Positions 36,078-44,147 are shown, counted from the first letter of the stretch. The stretch is 64,000 bases of DNA from DSWT01 sp035373625 (GCA_035373625.1 DAOSNS010000027.1:1-64000), one strand, 5' to 3'. Program-made: numbers and translations. The notes: generated by a model from the sequence alone, not told the origin.

Positions 36078-36953
36078 TTATTTGAGTGTTCGCTTTGCGC
36101 TGGTGACTGTATTCTTCAGCAACATCGCAATCGTCATCGGGCCGACGCCGCCGGGGACGGGGGTGAGCCAGCCGGCGACTTCTTTCACGGCCTCGAAGTC
36201 CACATCGCCGACAAGGCGATAGCCGCGCTTGACGCCTGGATCGTCCACGCGGTTGATGCCCACGTCAATGACGACGGCGCCGGGCTTCACCCAATCTGCC
36301 TTCACCATCTCCGCGCGGCCTACCGCCGCCACGAGGATGTCGGCGCGGCGGGTGATCGCGGGCAGGTCCCGGCTGCGCGAGTGACAAATCGTCACCGTGG
36401 CGTCGCGCTTGAGCAACAGCATCGAAACCGGCAGGCCGACGATGTTGCTGCGCCCTAACACCACCGCCTCTTTGCCCGCGATGGGTAATCCCATACGGTC
36501 GAGCAGTTCGATCACGCCCGCGGGCGTGCAGGGCGCGAACAGTGCTTCGCGGCCCTTCATCGCCAGCCGTCCGATGTTGATGGGATGGAAGCCGTCCACA
36601 TCCTTTGTCAGGCTGATGGCGCTGAGGATGGCCTCTTCGTTCAGGTGATCGGGCAGGGGAAGTTGCACGAGGATGCCGTGGATCGCCGGATCGGCGTTGA
36701 GGGCCTGCACCAGCCGTTCGACTTCCTCTTGTGTGGCGTCGGCGGGCAATTCGTGCCCTACTGAGTGGATGCCGATTTCGCCGCAGCGTTTCTGCTTCAT
36801 GCGCACGTAGGTTTGGGAGGCAGGGTTATCGCCGACGAGCACCGTCGCCAGCCCGGGGGTCACCCCTCGTTCTTTCAGCGCTGCGACCTCCTGCGCCAGT
36901 TCTTCATGGATCTTCTGAGCGATTGCGTTGCCGTCAATCAATTGTGCTGTCAT
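36078..36953 (-). CDS. folD: Bifunctional methylenetetrahydrofolate dehydrogenase/cyclohydrolase
   Basis: A 291-residue enzyme of one-carbon metabolism interconverting methylene-, methenyl- and formyl-tetrahydrofolate with NADP. Family signatures: GDNPASQTYVRMKQKRCGEIG (catalytic Lys near 54-56), QLPLPDH, KDVDGFHP, and the dinucleotide fold VVLGRSNIVGLPVS with CHSRS, ending in TPVPGGVGPMT. Normal length. It is the last gene of the leftward group with the leuDC-type genes. AAGGAG precedes the start. Confidence 0.97.
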   Translation of the reverse strand: MTAQLIDGNAIAQKIHEELAQEVAALKERGVTPGLATVLVGDNPASQTYVRMKQKRCGEIGIHSVGHELPADATQEEVERLVQALNADPAIHGILVQLPLPDHLNEEAILSAISLTKDVDGFHPINIGRLAMKGREALFAPCTPAGVIELLDRMGLPIAGKEAVVLGRSNIVGLPVSMLLLKRDATVTICHSRSRDLPAITRRADILVAAVGRAEMVKADWVKPGAVVIDVGINRVDDPGVKRGYRLVGDVDFEAVKEVAGWLTPVPGGVGPMTIAMLLKNTVTSAKRTLK

Positions 36954-37039
36954 GGGTTATGCTCCTTATAGAAATGGGAAACGAATCATAAGAAATGAAT
37001 AAGGGGAAATGGGTAAGGGGTCAGGGCAGGCTAAACTTT

Positions 37040-37546
37040 TTACTCACACCTGTTTACCCCCAACACTTGCTTTGTATACGGAATCAAGCCGCCTGCTTCA
37101 AGGATGGCCATCACCTCCGGTGGGAAGGGGGGGAAGGTGTAGGTGGCGCGTGGCGTGGTGACCGTACCGGCGGCGAAGTCAATCGTGATTTCGTCGCCGG
37201 ATTCAACGCTGTCCACGGCGTCACAGGTGACGATGGGCAATGCGTAGTTGATGGCGTTGCGAAAGTAGATGCGCGCGAAGCTGCGCGCCACAATCGCACC
37301 CACGCCGGCCTCTTTAAGGCATACCACCGCCTGCTCGCGGGAGCTGCCACAGCCCCAGTTCTTCCCCGCCACGATGATGTCACCGGGCCGCACGTTCGCC
37401 ACAAACGTCGGATCGAGGTCTTCAAGCGCGTGCTTTGCCATCTCCGCCGGATCGGTGAGACTGTAGGTGTACTTGCCGGGGAAGATGACATCGGTGTTGA
37501 CATCGTCACCGTACTTCCAGACGCGACCGGTAATTTTAGTCTGCAT
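37040..37546 (-). CDS. leuD: 3-isopropylmalate dehydratase small subunit (aconitase-family LeuD)
   Basis: A 168-residue swivel domain subunit that works with the large subunit at 37691. It has the signature DVNTDVIFPGKY, then GSSREQA (residues 66-72), ending in IPYTKQVLG, as in the archaeal-type short LeuD/HacB class. The start at 37546 follows AAGGAG by six bases and overlaps the small interrupted frame upstream. Substrate could be isopropylmalate, homoaconitate or 2,3-dimethylmalate; leuA and leuB are not in the window, so leuD is the family-level call. Confidence 0.88.
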   Translation of the reverse strand: MQTKITGRVWKYGDDVNTDVIFPGKYTYSLTDPAEMAKHALEDLDPTFVANVRPGDIIVAGKNWGCGSSREQAVVCLKEAGVGAIVARSFARIYFRNAINYALPIVTCDAVDSVESGDEITIDFAAGTVTTPRATYTFPPFPPEVMAILEAGGLIPYTKQVLGVNRCE

Positions 37547-37688
37547 TGCGACTCTCCTTGTAACGCTGTGTGGCTTCCCGGGCATCGGATAACACTTTGT
37601 GCCACGGTTTGAGCACGTCAGTTTCCAGCCGTTCGAGCTGTTCTCAATCTATGAAAATGTCGTACTCCCGCATCAAGTCTTCCGGCAT
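37536..37688 (-). pseudogene. Interrupted 50-codon frame between the large and small dehydratase subunits
   Basis: An ATG two bases after the large-subunit stop opens MPEDLMREYDIFID, meets TGA at 37644-37646, and continues in the same frame with EQLERLETDVLKPWHKVL... until TAA at 37536-37538, just inside the small-subunit gene. Codon texture and helical, charged composition are similar on both sides of the TGA, which sits where TGG (Trp) would fit. Probably a small gene with a recent nonsense change or base error. Function unknown. Confidence 0.55.
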
Positions 37689-37690
37689 AT

Positions 37691-38965
37691 TTATCTCTTA
37701 CGCGGATCCGCAATCACCCCCGCCAGCGCCGATGCGGCTACGGTCGCCGGACTTCCCAGGTAGGTGAAGGCGTCCTTCGATCCCATGCGCCCCTTAAAGT
37801 TGCGGTTTGCCGTCGAGATCGTCACTTCGCCGGGGGCCATGCAGCCTTCGTGCGCGCCCAGGCAGGGACCACAGCCCGGGTTGAGCAGCGTCGCGCCTGC
37901 CGCCACCAGGTCGGCGATGATGCCGCGCTCGATGGCCGCCAGCAAGACTTCACGGGACGCCGGCAGCACCAGCAGCCGCACGCCCGGCGCGATGTGGTTG
38001 TCACGCAGGATCTCCGCCGCAACTTCCAGGTCTTCAAGCCGTCCGTTGGTGCACGTGCCGATGAGCGCCTGATCAATTTTTACCCCGGTGACTTCTGTGA
38101 TCGGCACGACGTTGTCTACGGTGTGCGGTTTGGCGACGTGTGGCGCGAGGTCGCTCACATCGTATTCAATGACGCGGGCGTATGTGGCGTCCGGGTCACT
38201 GCGAAATTCGGTAGCCCAACGGCGCAGCGTTTCTATATCCCAGGGTGTGCGGCCAGCCAGCCATGCCAATGTCGTTTCATCCGCCTCGACGACGGCGTTC
38301 TTGGCCCCCATCTCGGCGGCCATGTTGCACAGCACCATCCGCCCGGCAATGCTCATAGTGCGGATCGCCTCCCCCGTGAATTCCACAGAGCAATAATCGG
38401 CCCCATCGGCGCGCAGGTCACCGATGATGCGCAGTATCACGTCTTTAGCGGAAACGCGCGGGGGCAGCGTGCCGTTGAGGACGATGCGCAGCGTCTCCGG
38501 CACACGCAGCCAAATCGTACCGGTGGCCATCACGGCAGCAGCCTCGGTGCGCCCGATGCCCGCCGCGAACGCACCGAACGCGCCGTGCGTCGGTGTGTGC
38601 GAATCGCTGCCGACGATCACCGCGCCGGGCCAGGCGTGCCCTTTCTCCGGCAAGACTTGATGGCAGATGCCCTCACCGATGTCGTAGAATGACTCGATGC
38701 CCTGTTCGGCCACGAACGCGCGCGTTGCCTTGTGGCTGATGGCATACGTCTCGTTGGCGGCCGGCGTCACGTGGTCCAGCACGATAACGTGCATGGCGGG
38801 ATCGGCAACTTTGGTGACACCGATCTCGCGGAATTTGCGCGCAATGTCCGATGTGTTGTCGTGGGTGAGCAGTTTATCGGGCCGTACCGTCACAATCTGT
38901 CCCGGCACGACGCTTTCCAGGCCGGCTTTGCGGGCGAGCACTTTTTCAGCGAAGGTGTGTCCCAT
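37691..38965 (-). CDS. leuC: 3-isopropylmalate dehydratase large subunit (aconitase family)
   Basis: A 424-residue Fe-S hydro-lyase subunit. The cluster cysteines are in IGTCTNGR (about residue 301) and GCGPCLGAHEG (about 361-371), with GSDSHTPTHGAFG and HDNTSDIA also conserved. Length and sequence fit the archaeal/Chloroflexi-type LeuC/HacA group, so 3-isopropylmalate is likely but homoaconitate or dimethylmalate are possible, particularly as an isocitrate-lyase-family enzyme lies 3 kb away. It begins three bases after the HicA-like stop, with GAGGAG inside that gene, so the pair is translated together with the toxin-antitoxin genes. Confidence 0.9.
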   Translation of the reverse strand: MGHTFAEKVLARKAGLESVVPGQIVTVRPDKLLTHDNTSDIARKFREIGVTKVADPAMHVIVLDHVTPAANETYAISHKATRAFVAEQGIESFYDIGEGICHQVLPEKGHAWPGAVIVGSDSHTPTHGAFGAFAAGIGRTEAAAVMATGTIWLRVPETLRIVLNGTLPPRVSAKDVILRIIGDLRADGADYCSVEFTGEAIRTMSIAGRMVLCNMAAEMGAKNAVVEADETTLAWLAGRTPWDIETLRRWATEFRSDPDATYARVIEYDVSDLAPHVAKPHTVDNVVPITEVTGVKIDQALIGTCTNGRLEDLEVAAEILRDNHIAPGVRLLVLPASREVLLAAIERGIIADLVAAGATLLNPGCGPCLGAHEGCMAPGEVTISTANRNFKGRMGSKDAFTYLGSPATVAASALAGVIADPRKR

Positions 38966-38968
38966 AGC

Positions 38969-39259
38969 CTACTCCTCGTCGTCCTCTACGATGAAACCTT
39001 TGGCTTTCAAAATAGCAATATACCCATCACGGCTAAGTGGACAGTCTTTCAAAGCTATGAAATCGGCCAGACTTAATTTCAATTGCCCTCGCAATTTGTG
39101 TACCACACTGAGAGGGATATCACCCTGTCCAAAAGAGACACGGGTTTTAAGAATTTTGCGCCCTTTATAGACAAACCAGCCAATCGTATGATGGGTAGAG
39201 CGTACTTCTAATTCCAACTTATCGAAGATACGTTGCACCTCCCGTTTTTTGAGTTGCAT
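38969..39259 (-). CDS. HicA-like toxin
   Basis: A 96-residue basic protein. The core RSTHHTIGWFVYKGRKILKT then SFGQGDIP matches HicA-type mRNA interferases (double-stranded RNA-binding fold with an N-terminal catalytic histidine). The longer C-terminal part (SLADFIALKDCPLSRDGYI) is an extension. Start is the TAATG where the antitoxin stop and this ATG share a base, with GGAGGAG upstream. The order antitoxin then toxin is the reverse of classical hicAB. Activity is inferred from family. Confidence 0.65.
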   Translation of the reverse strand: MQLKKREVQRIFDKLELEVRSTHHTIGWFVYKGRKILKTRVSFGQGDIPLSVVHKLRGQLKLSLADFIALKDCPLSRDGYIAILKAKGFIVEDDEE

Positions 39260-39600
39260 TATCTCCTCCGCTGAATAATGGTTTGGAGATGACTCCACCA
39301 TTTCTGAGGTAATGGTCCTAACCGTTCTGTATCCTCTGACAAGTCTTCATACAGGTTCACTAATTCCTGACGTAAATCATCCAAAGCCTCGTATTCGGTG
39401 TCGCCATACCCATACGATTCTGTAGCATAGTAATTAGCAATGACAATATCTCCCTCAGTTTCTATAAAGACAGGAATTGGACGTAAAAGTTGCAAGTCTT
39501 TATGAAGCAAGTCTTCCAGATAGATTGTTTTTTGCTGAGCGAGTTGCGTCAATGTCGTTTTAACAATATCACGGATAACATTTTCTGTTACAACTTCCAT
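39259..39600 (-). CDS. HicB-like antitoxin
   Basis: A 113-residue acidic protein. The segment PIPVFIETEGDIVIANYY followed by YGYGDTEYEALDDLRQELV resembles the partial RNase H-like HicB antitoxin. A DNA-binding domain is not obvious, so autoregulation is uncertain. AAAGGAAA precedes the start. Pairs with the HicA-like toxin at 38969. Confidence 0.62.
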   Translation of the reverse strand: MEVVTENVIRDIVKTTLTQLAQQKTIYLEDLLHKDLQLLRPIPVFIETEGDIVIANYYATESYGYGDTEYEALDDLRQELVNLYEDLSEDTERLGPLPQKWWSHLQTIIQRRR

Positions 39601-39666
39601 CGCGTTTTTTCCTTTACTAGTCAACAACAGGGGACTGTTTCATGCTGTTCCATCCACGCCATCGTC

Positions 39667-41331
39667 TTATACCGTTCCACTCACGCCGGCAACGTCGAAA
39701 GCGTCAGCAACGATGGCCCGTGCTTCTTCCTGAATCGCCCGCAGGTGCATTTCGCCCTTGAAGCTTTCCGCGTAGATTTTATAGAGGTTCTCGGTCCCCG
39801 AGGGGCGCGCGGCAAACCAACCGTACTCGGTGATGACCTTCAGTCCGCCGATGGGTGCATTATTGCCCGGTGCGCGGGTGAGTTTGGCGATGACGGGGTC
39901 GCCGGCCAGGGTTTGCGCCGTGACCATGTCCGGCGTGAGGTCTTTGAGGACGGCCTTCTGCGCCGGGGTTGCGGGGGCGTCCAATCGTTTGTAGATGGGG
40001 GCGCCGAATAATTCGGTGAGCGCGCGGTAGTGTTCGCCGGGATCGCGCCCGGTGACGGCGGTGATTTCGGCCGCCAGCAGGTCGAGGATGAAGCCGTCTT
40101 TGTCGGTCGTCCACACGCTGCCATCCTGCCGCAGGAATGACGCTCCTGCGCTTTCTTCTCCGCCGAAGCCAAAGGCGCCGCTCAACAGACCCTCGACAAA
40201 CCACTTGAAGCCGACCGGCACTTCATACAGAGGACGTCTCAGATGGGCGGCAACGCGGTCAATCATCGAGCTAGAGACGAGGGTTTTCCCTACAGCCGCG
40301 TCCGCACGCCAACCGGGGCGATGCTGGAACAGGTACCAGATCGCCACCGCCAGATAGTGATTGGGGTTCATCAGGCCCGCACTCGGGGTGACGATGCCAT
40401 GACGGTCATAGTCGGTGTCGTTGCCGAAAGCGATGTCGAAGCGGTCTTTCAGACGGATCAGGCTGGCCATCGCGTCGGGTGAGGAGCAATCCATGCGGAT
40501 TTTACCGTCCCAGTCCAGCGTCATGAAGGCGAAGGTAGGGTCCACCGCCGGATTGACGACTTCGAGGTTGAGGCGGTACATGTCGGCAATGGGTCCCCAG
40601 TAGGCCACACCGGCGCCCCCCATCGGATCCACGCCGATTTTCAGGTCCGCCGCTGCAATCGCTTCCATATCCACAACGTAGCGCAGGTCGGTCACATAGG
40701 GGGTGATGTAGTCGTAATGATGAGTGGTGTCGGCTTTAAGCGCGCGCACCAGTGGAACGTGGCGCACGCCGGCGAGCCTGTTCTCCAGCAGTTCGTTGGC
40801 GCGCTGTTGGATGACGCCGGTGATTTCCGGCCCGGCCGGTCCGCCGGTCGGCGGGTTGTACTTGAAGCCGCCATCGGTGGGTGGATTGTGCGATGGGGTG
40901 ATGACAACCCCGTCGGCGAGGCCGCTCGTGCGTCCCCGGTTATAAGTGAGGATGGCGTAAGAGATGACGGGGGTAGGGGTGTAGCCCCGCGCGGCATCAA
41001 CCATCACGTCCACGCCGTTGGCAGCGAAGACTTGCAACGCCGTCATCCACGCGGGTTCGGAGAGCGCGTGTGTATCCATTCCCATAAACAAAGGCCCATC
41101 CGTGCCCTGCGCCCGGCGATATTCGCAGATAGCCTGAGCAATCGCCAGGATGTGCGCTTCGTTGAAGCTGCCATCCAGCGATGAGCCGCGATGGCCCGAC
41201 GTGCCGAAGGCGACGCGCTGCGCCGGATGGCTCACGTCCGGGCTAAGGGTGTAGTAGGCTGCGATCAGGCGCGGAATGTTCGCCAAAAGTTCCCGTGGCG
41301 CAGGGTGACCGGCCAGTATTTGTGTGTTCAT
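39667..41331 (-). CDS. pgm: Phosphoglucomutase, alpha-D-glucose-specific
   Basis: A 554-residue alpha-D-phosphohexomutase that interconverts glucose 1- and 6-phosphate. Active-site phosphoserine is in TPSHNPPTDGG (about residue 145). The metal loop is DTDYDRHG, the sugar loop GFGGEESAGASF and the phosphate loop RPSGTEN. Length and motifs match the E. coli-type Pgm. Provides glucose 1-phosphate for the window's nucleotidyltransferases. Upstream of the TA pair on the same strand. Confidence 0.96.
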   Translation of the reverse strand: MNTQILAGHPAPRELLANIPRLIAAYYTLSPDVSHPAQRVAFGTSGHRGSSLDGSFNEAHILAIAQAICEYRRAQGTDGPLFMGMDTHALSEPAWMTALQVFAANGVDVMVDAARGYTPTPVISYAILTYNRGRTSGLADGVVITPSHNPPTDGGFKYNPPTGGPAGPEITGVIQQRANELLENRLAGVRHVPLVRALKADTTHHYDYITPYVTDLRYVVDMEAIAAADLKIGVDPMGGAGVAYWGPIADMYRLNLEVVNPAVDPTFAFMTLDWDGKIRMDCSSPDAMASLIRLKDRFDIAFGNDTDYDRHGIVTPSAGLMNPNHYLAVAIWYLFQHRPGWRADAAVGKTLVSSSMIDRVAAHLRRPLYEVPVGFKWFVEGLLSGAFGFGGEESAGASFLRQDGSVWTTDKDGFILDLLAAEITAVTGRDPGEHYRALTELFGAPIYKRLDAPATPAQKAVLKDLTPDMVTAQTLAGDPVIAKLTRAPGNNAPIGGLKVITEYGWFAARPSGTENLYKIYAESFKGEMHLRAIQEEARAIVADAFDVAGVSGTV

Positions 41332-41396
41332 ACACCTGATTCCTCACAGATTTTGGATGAATAGCACGAGTGCAATCCGTAAAAATACGACATCCG

Positions 41397-41624
41397 TTAT
41401 TGCGGAATATAACCGCAATTTTCACACACATACACATATACACAACATCCGACAACAGTATATGCCGCATTGACCAGCGTATGCTCCTGACCCTCGAGCT
41501 TACCGCAACGCGCGCACTGCCGTCGCCAGCAGTAGACGGTATCTGCACCCAATTCTACCCACCGATGCGCGCAGGTGTCAGCGCAGAGCGTTGGGGTGGG
41601 CTTGGGTTCTACCGATGTTTTCAT
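41397..41624 (-). CDS. Small cysteine-rich zinc-ribbon protein
   Basis: A 75-residue protein in a 330-base gap between pgm and the lyase gene. Cysteine pairs CARCG and CENCG, plus CADTC with a histidine and an additional CC, point to one or two zinc ribbons. The ribosome binding site is weak. No family recognised; it may be a small regulator. A plus-strand frame covers the same bases without cysteine logic and is a shadow. Confidence 0.5.
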   Translation of the reverse strand: MKTSVEPKPTPTLCADTCAHRWVELGADTVYCWRRQCARCGKLEGQEHTLVNAAYTVVGCCVYVYVCENCGYIPQ

Positions 41625-41662
41625 ATCTCAAAGGATACCACCGGTAGCCAGAAAGTTCAAAC

Positions 41663-42598
41663 TCAGCCGACGATTTTTTCGGCGCCCCGATACTTGGCTT
41701 GTATGCGTTCGGCGGGAAGGTAGCGTTCTTCCATCGCGCGGTAGTCTTTCAATCCCACAAAGTCGGTAAATTCTTCAAACGAGGGCACCCACGCGGTTTG
41801 GCCGGGCAACGTGCCGGTAGGAGATTCGCGGAGTGCGGCGAAGAAATTCATCAAGGCTTTCTGCGCCACCATAATCGAGGCCACCGGAATCGAGATGCGC
41901 GCGACGCCCATCTGCGCCAGCACCGGGATAGGGATCAGCTCGGTTTTGATGCCGGTGATCGCGTCCATCAGGTTGACCGACAGCGGGCCGTGAACCGCCG
42001 CGACGGCTTTTTCGATTTCGGTTTTGGTTCTAATCCCATCAATGAAGGCGACGTCGGCACCGGCCTCCAAATACAGATTGCAGCGGCGGATGGCCTCGTC
42101 GAGTCCCAACGGTGCATAGGCGTCGGTGCGCGCATTGATCACGAAATCTTTGTCCAGGCGATCCCGCACGTCGGCGCAGGCGCGCACCTTACCGGCCATT
42201 TCCTCTGCCGGGATGACTTCCTTGCCGGCCATGTGCCCGCAGCGTTTAGGGAACACCTGGTCTTCGATGTTCATCCCTGCCACCCCCATCGTGATCAGGC
42301 GTTCTGTGACCCATGCGGCATTGAGAGCATTGCCACCGCCTGTATCGGCATCGGCCATGACCGGGATGCGAACGGCCTGGGTGATATTCCAGGTCATGTC
42401 CAGAATATCCTTCATCTGTACCAGCCCGATATCCGGCTTGCCGAGCAATGATGCCGCCAACCCGAAGCCCGATACCTGAATGGCCTCGAAGCCACACGCC
42501 TCGATGACACAGGCGCTGAGGGCGTCATAGCACCCCGGCACCACGACGGCGCGCCGTTCCATAATCGCTGCACGCAAAATCTGACTTTTTGTTTTCAA
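41663..42598 (-). CDS. Isocitrate lyase/PEP mutase-family enzyme
   Basis: A 311-residue beta-barrel lyase. It has the metal aspartates in VMADADTGGGN, and FPKRCGHMAGK carries the catalytic cysteine of the isocitrate/methylisocitrate/dimethylmalate lyase branch (about residue 120). Probably splits a C-C bond of a 2-substituted malate, possibly methylisocitrate or 2,3-dimethylmalate; oxaloacetate decarboxylase activity is also possible. The start is the TTG at 42598, six bases after GAGGAGG. The frame stays open through the repeats upstream, but those are not coding. The first repeat unit begins 34 bases before this start. Confidence 0.85.
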   Translation of the reverse strand: MKTKSQILRAAIMERRAVVVPGCYDALSACVIEACGFEAIQVSGFGLAASLLGKPDIGLVQMKDILDMTWNITQAVRIPVMADADTGGGNALNAAWVTERLITMGVAGMNIEDQVFPKRCGHMAGKEVIPAEEMAGKVRACADVRDRLDKDFVINARTDAYAPLGLDEAIRRCNLYLEAGADVAFIDGIRTKTEIEKAVAAVHGPLSVNLMDAITGIKTELIPIPVLAQMGVARISIPVASIMVAQKALMNFFAALRESPTGTLPGQTAWVPSFEEFTDFVGLKDYRAMEERYLPAERIQAKYRGAEKIVG

Positions 42599-42631
42599 AC
42601 CTTGCCTCCTCAATCTGCTGCAAATAATCAC

Positions 42632-43025
42632 AAATGCTTCGAGGGGATCGTCCCCCAAATGCTTCGAGGGGATCGTCACCCCAAATGCTTCGAGGGGATC
42701 GTCACCCCAAATGCTTCGAGGGGATCGTCCCCCAAATACTTCGAGGGGATCGTCACCCCAAATGCTTCNNNNNNNNNNNNNNNNNNNNNNNNNNNNNNNN
42801 NNNNNNNNNNNNNNNNNNNNNNNNNNNNNNNNNNNNNNNNNNNNNNNNNNNNNNNNNNNNNNNNNNNNCGTCACCCCAAATGCTTCGAGGGGATCGTCCC
42901 CCAAATACTTCGAGGGGATCGTCCCCCAAATACTTCGAGGGGATCGTCACCCCAAATGCTTCGAGGGGATCGTCACCCCAAATGCTTCGAGGGGATCGTC
43001 CCCCAAATGCTTCGAGGGGATCGTC
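42632..43025. repeat. 25/26-bp tandem repeat array
   Basis: Units AAATGCTTCGAGGGGATCG plus TCCCCC (25 bp) or TCACCCC (26 bp), with TGCTT/TACTT variants. Five full units and part of a sixth precede a 100-N gap, then part of one and six more follow. In the TCCCC units GGGGATCGTCCCC can fold as a small hairpin. All six frames read through, so the apparent proteins are artefacts. It lies just upstream of the lyase start. Confidence 0.9.
42769..42868. other. Assembly gap (100 N)
   Basis: Exactly 100 unresolved bases in the middle of the tandem array. The true array length is therefore unknown. Confidence 0.98.
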
Positions 43026-43050
43026 AGATCCCCGTCCACCTCGTCTGACG

Positions 43051-43099
43051 AAAAATGGGTAAGCCCGAAAGCCTCTTCACGACTTACGGGCTTACCCAT
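43051..43099 (-). terminator. Hairpin with T-run on the minus strand, end of the PIN toxin operon
   Basis: ATGGGTAAGCCCG (43055-43067) and CGGGCTTACCCAT (43087-43099) form a 13-bp stem; on the minus strand TTTTT follows. A fit for a terminator of the toxin-antitoxin transcript, before the repeat array. Confidence 0.7.
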
Positions 43100-43265
43100 T
43101 GCCCCTCAACCCCACCACGATGTCACCATGCTCCCAGTTTACGGGAAAACCGGAACATCTGGCAAGTGACACTTCACCTTGAAAGCCTTGCGAAGGTTCA
43201 GAAACCTTCGTCAGCCTTACATTCGTCCATCAAATGATTCGACCAGTATACAACAGAACGCAGCC

Positions 43266-43724
43266 CTATCGCGCCGGGTTTTCTGATTCTTGCAGCCAAT
43301 GCACCCACGGCAACGCCTCGTGAACACTATTGTACAAGCGTTTGTCGGCGGTCCAGAAGTCCGCGTTGAGGCGTTCACATAACGCCAGATAATGCGCATC
43401 ATAGGCGGCAGGTAATGAGAGTTCTTGTGCGATACGCAATGCGCGATGATGTAATGGGCCGTCGCCGTAGAGAGTTATTTTGAGAGCCAGGATTGCTTCC
43501 AGGGCTTGCGTCGCCTCTTCTGAATGTAAATACCCCACTTTGACATATTGATAGAGCACATTGCTAATCTCATAAAGCATCAGTGTAGGGGCAAGCACAA
43601 CAATATCAGCGGTATGCCAGGTGCGCCATAATGCAGCAGCCTGAGCAACATATTGACCATGAGTGACCAGCTGGATTAAAAAACTCGCGTCAACGCAGAC
43701 TGCACGCTTCCATAAGTTGGGCAT
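43266..43724 (-). CDS. PIN-domain toxin (VapC-like)
   Basis: A 152-residue PIN ribonuclease. Acidic residues are in the expected order: Asp in VDASFLIQL (about residue 12), Glu in LYEISNVLY (about 52), Asp in YDAHYLALCE (about 109) and Asp in WTADKRLY (about 127). The first residues overlap the antitoxin gene by 35 bases. RNA cleavage is inferred from family; the VapC-like RNA target is unknown. Terminates at the hairpin before the array. Confidence 0.88.
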   Translation of the reverse strand: MPNLWKRAVCVDASFLIQLVTHGQYVAQAAALWRTWHTADIVVLAPTLMLYEISNVLYQYVKVGYLHSEEATQALEAILALKITLYGDGPLHHRALRIAQELSLPAAYDAHYLALCERLNADFWTADKRLYNSVHEALPWVHWLQESENPAR

Positions 43725-44013
43725 CCCGCTCCTCCCGCATTTGGTGAATGATGTCTGCTGGATCAGGCAACGGTTCGCCTCCCCGTCTGGCGCGAATGGC
43801 TTCGCCTAATTGCAAAGCTTGATCCAATGCAACACGCCAATCTGATTCAGACCTCTCGGCCTTTTTCAAACGCTCGTACTCCTCAATAGCGATAATCACT
43901 GCCTGGGGTTTACCGGTATGCTTGACGATGATGGGTTGCCGTTCGGTAGACACATACCGCAACACTTCGCCGAAGTTCACCCGTACTTGCGTTGCGCTCA
44001 TCTGCCGTTCCAT
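43690..44013 (-). CDS. Phd/YefM-type antitoxin
   Basis: A 107-residue antitoxin. The N-terminal domain (MSATQVRVNFGEVLRYVS then PIIVKHTGKPQAVIIAIEEY) is the Phd/YefM DNA-binding fold. The C-terminal half is predicted disordered and toxin-binding. AAAGGAGA precedes the start. Immediately upstream lie a 24-bp palindrome and a consensus promoter. Confidence 0.88.
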   Translation of the reverse strand: MERQMSATQVRVNFGEVLRYVSTERQPIIVKHTGKPQAVIIAIEEYERLKKAERSESDWRVALDQALQLGEAIRARRGGEPLPDPADIIHQMREERDAQLMEACSLR

Positions 44014-44024
44014 AATTGTCTCCT

Positions 44025-44048
44025 TTGATCAATCAATTGATTAATCAA
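44025..44048. promoter_or_regulatory. Operator palindrome of the toxin-antitoxin operon
   Basis: A 24-bp AT-rich inverted repeat (TTGATCAATCAA and TTGATTAATCAA, one mismatch per arm) just downstream of the -10, overlapping the transcription start. The arms match the usual Phd operator layout. Confidence 0.75.
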
Positions 44049-44077
44049 ATTCTAGTACCGGCCAGTGCAAATGTCAA
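44049..44077 (-). promoter_or_regulatory. Promoter of the toxin-antitoxin operon
   Basis: Complement: TTGACA (44072-44077), 17-base spacer, TAGAAT (44049-44054). Confidence 0.82.
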
Positions 44078-44082
44078 TGCCA

Positions 44083-44113
44083 ACGCCCCGAATCTTTTGT
44101 AGATTCGGGGCGT
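44083..44113. terminator. Terminator-like hairpin between pepF and the TA operon
   Basis: ACGCCCCGAATCT and AGATTCGGGGCGT, 13-bp perfect stem, five-base loop, at the 3' side of pepF. No T-run on either side; probably a stem-loop ending the peptidase transcript. Confidence 0.6.
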
Positions 44114-44147
44114 CGGCGCTATTTCTTGAACTCCGCAGCGTGGCTAT

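Noticed and set aside
37644..37646. TGA in the leuCD intergenic frame read as selenocysteine
   Set aside because: No SECIS-like hairpin was seen just after the TGA and the peptide is not similar to a known selenoprotein; Trp-to-stop change is simpler.
42632..43025. Possible CRISPR array
   Set aside because: Units adjoin directly with no unique spacers, and no cas genes are in the window.
42602..43062. Several overlapping repeat-rich frames through the tandem array
   Set aside because: All frames read through a 25/26-bp repeat containing a 100-N gap, so the repeated peptides are artefacts of unit length and composition.
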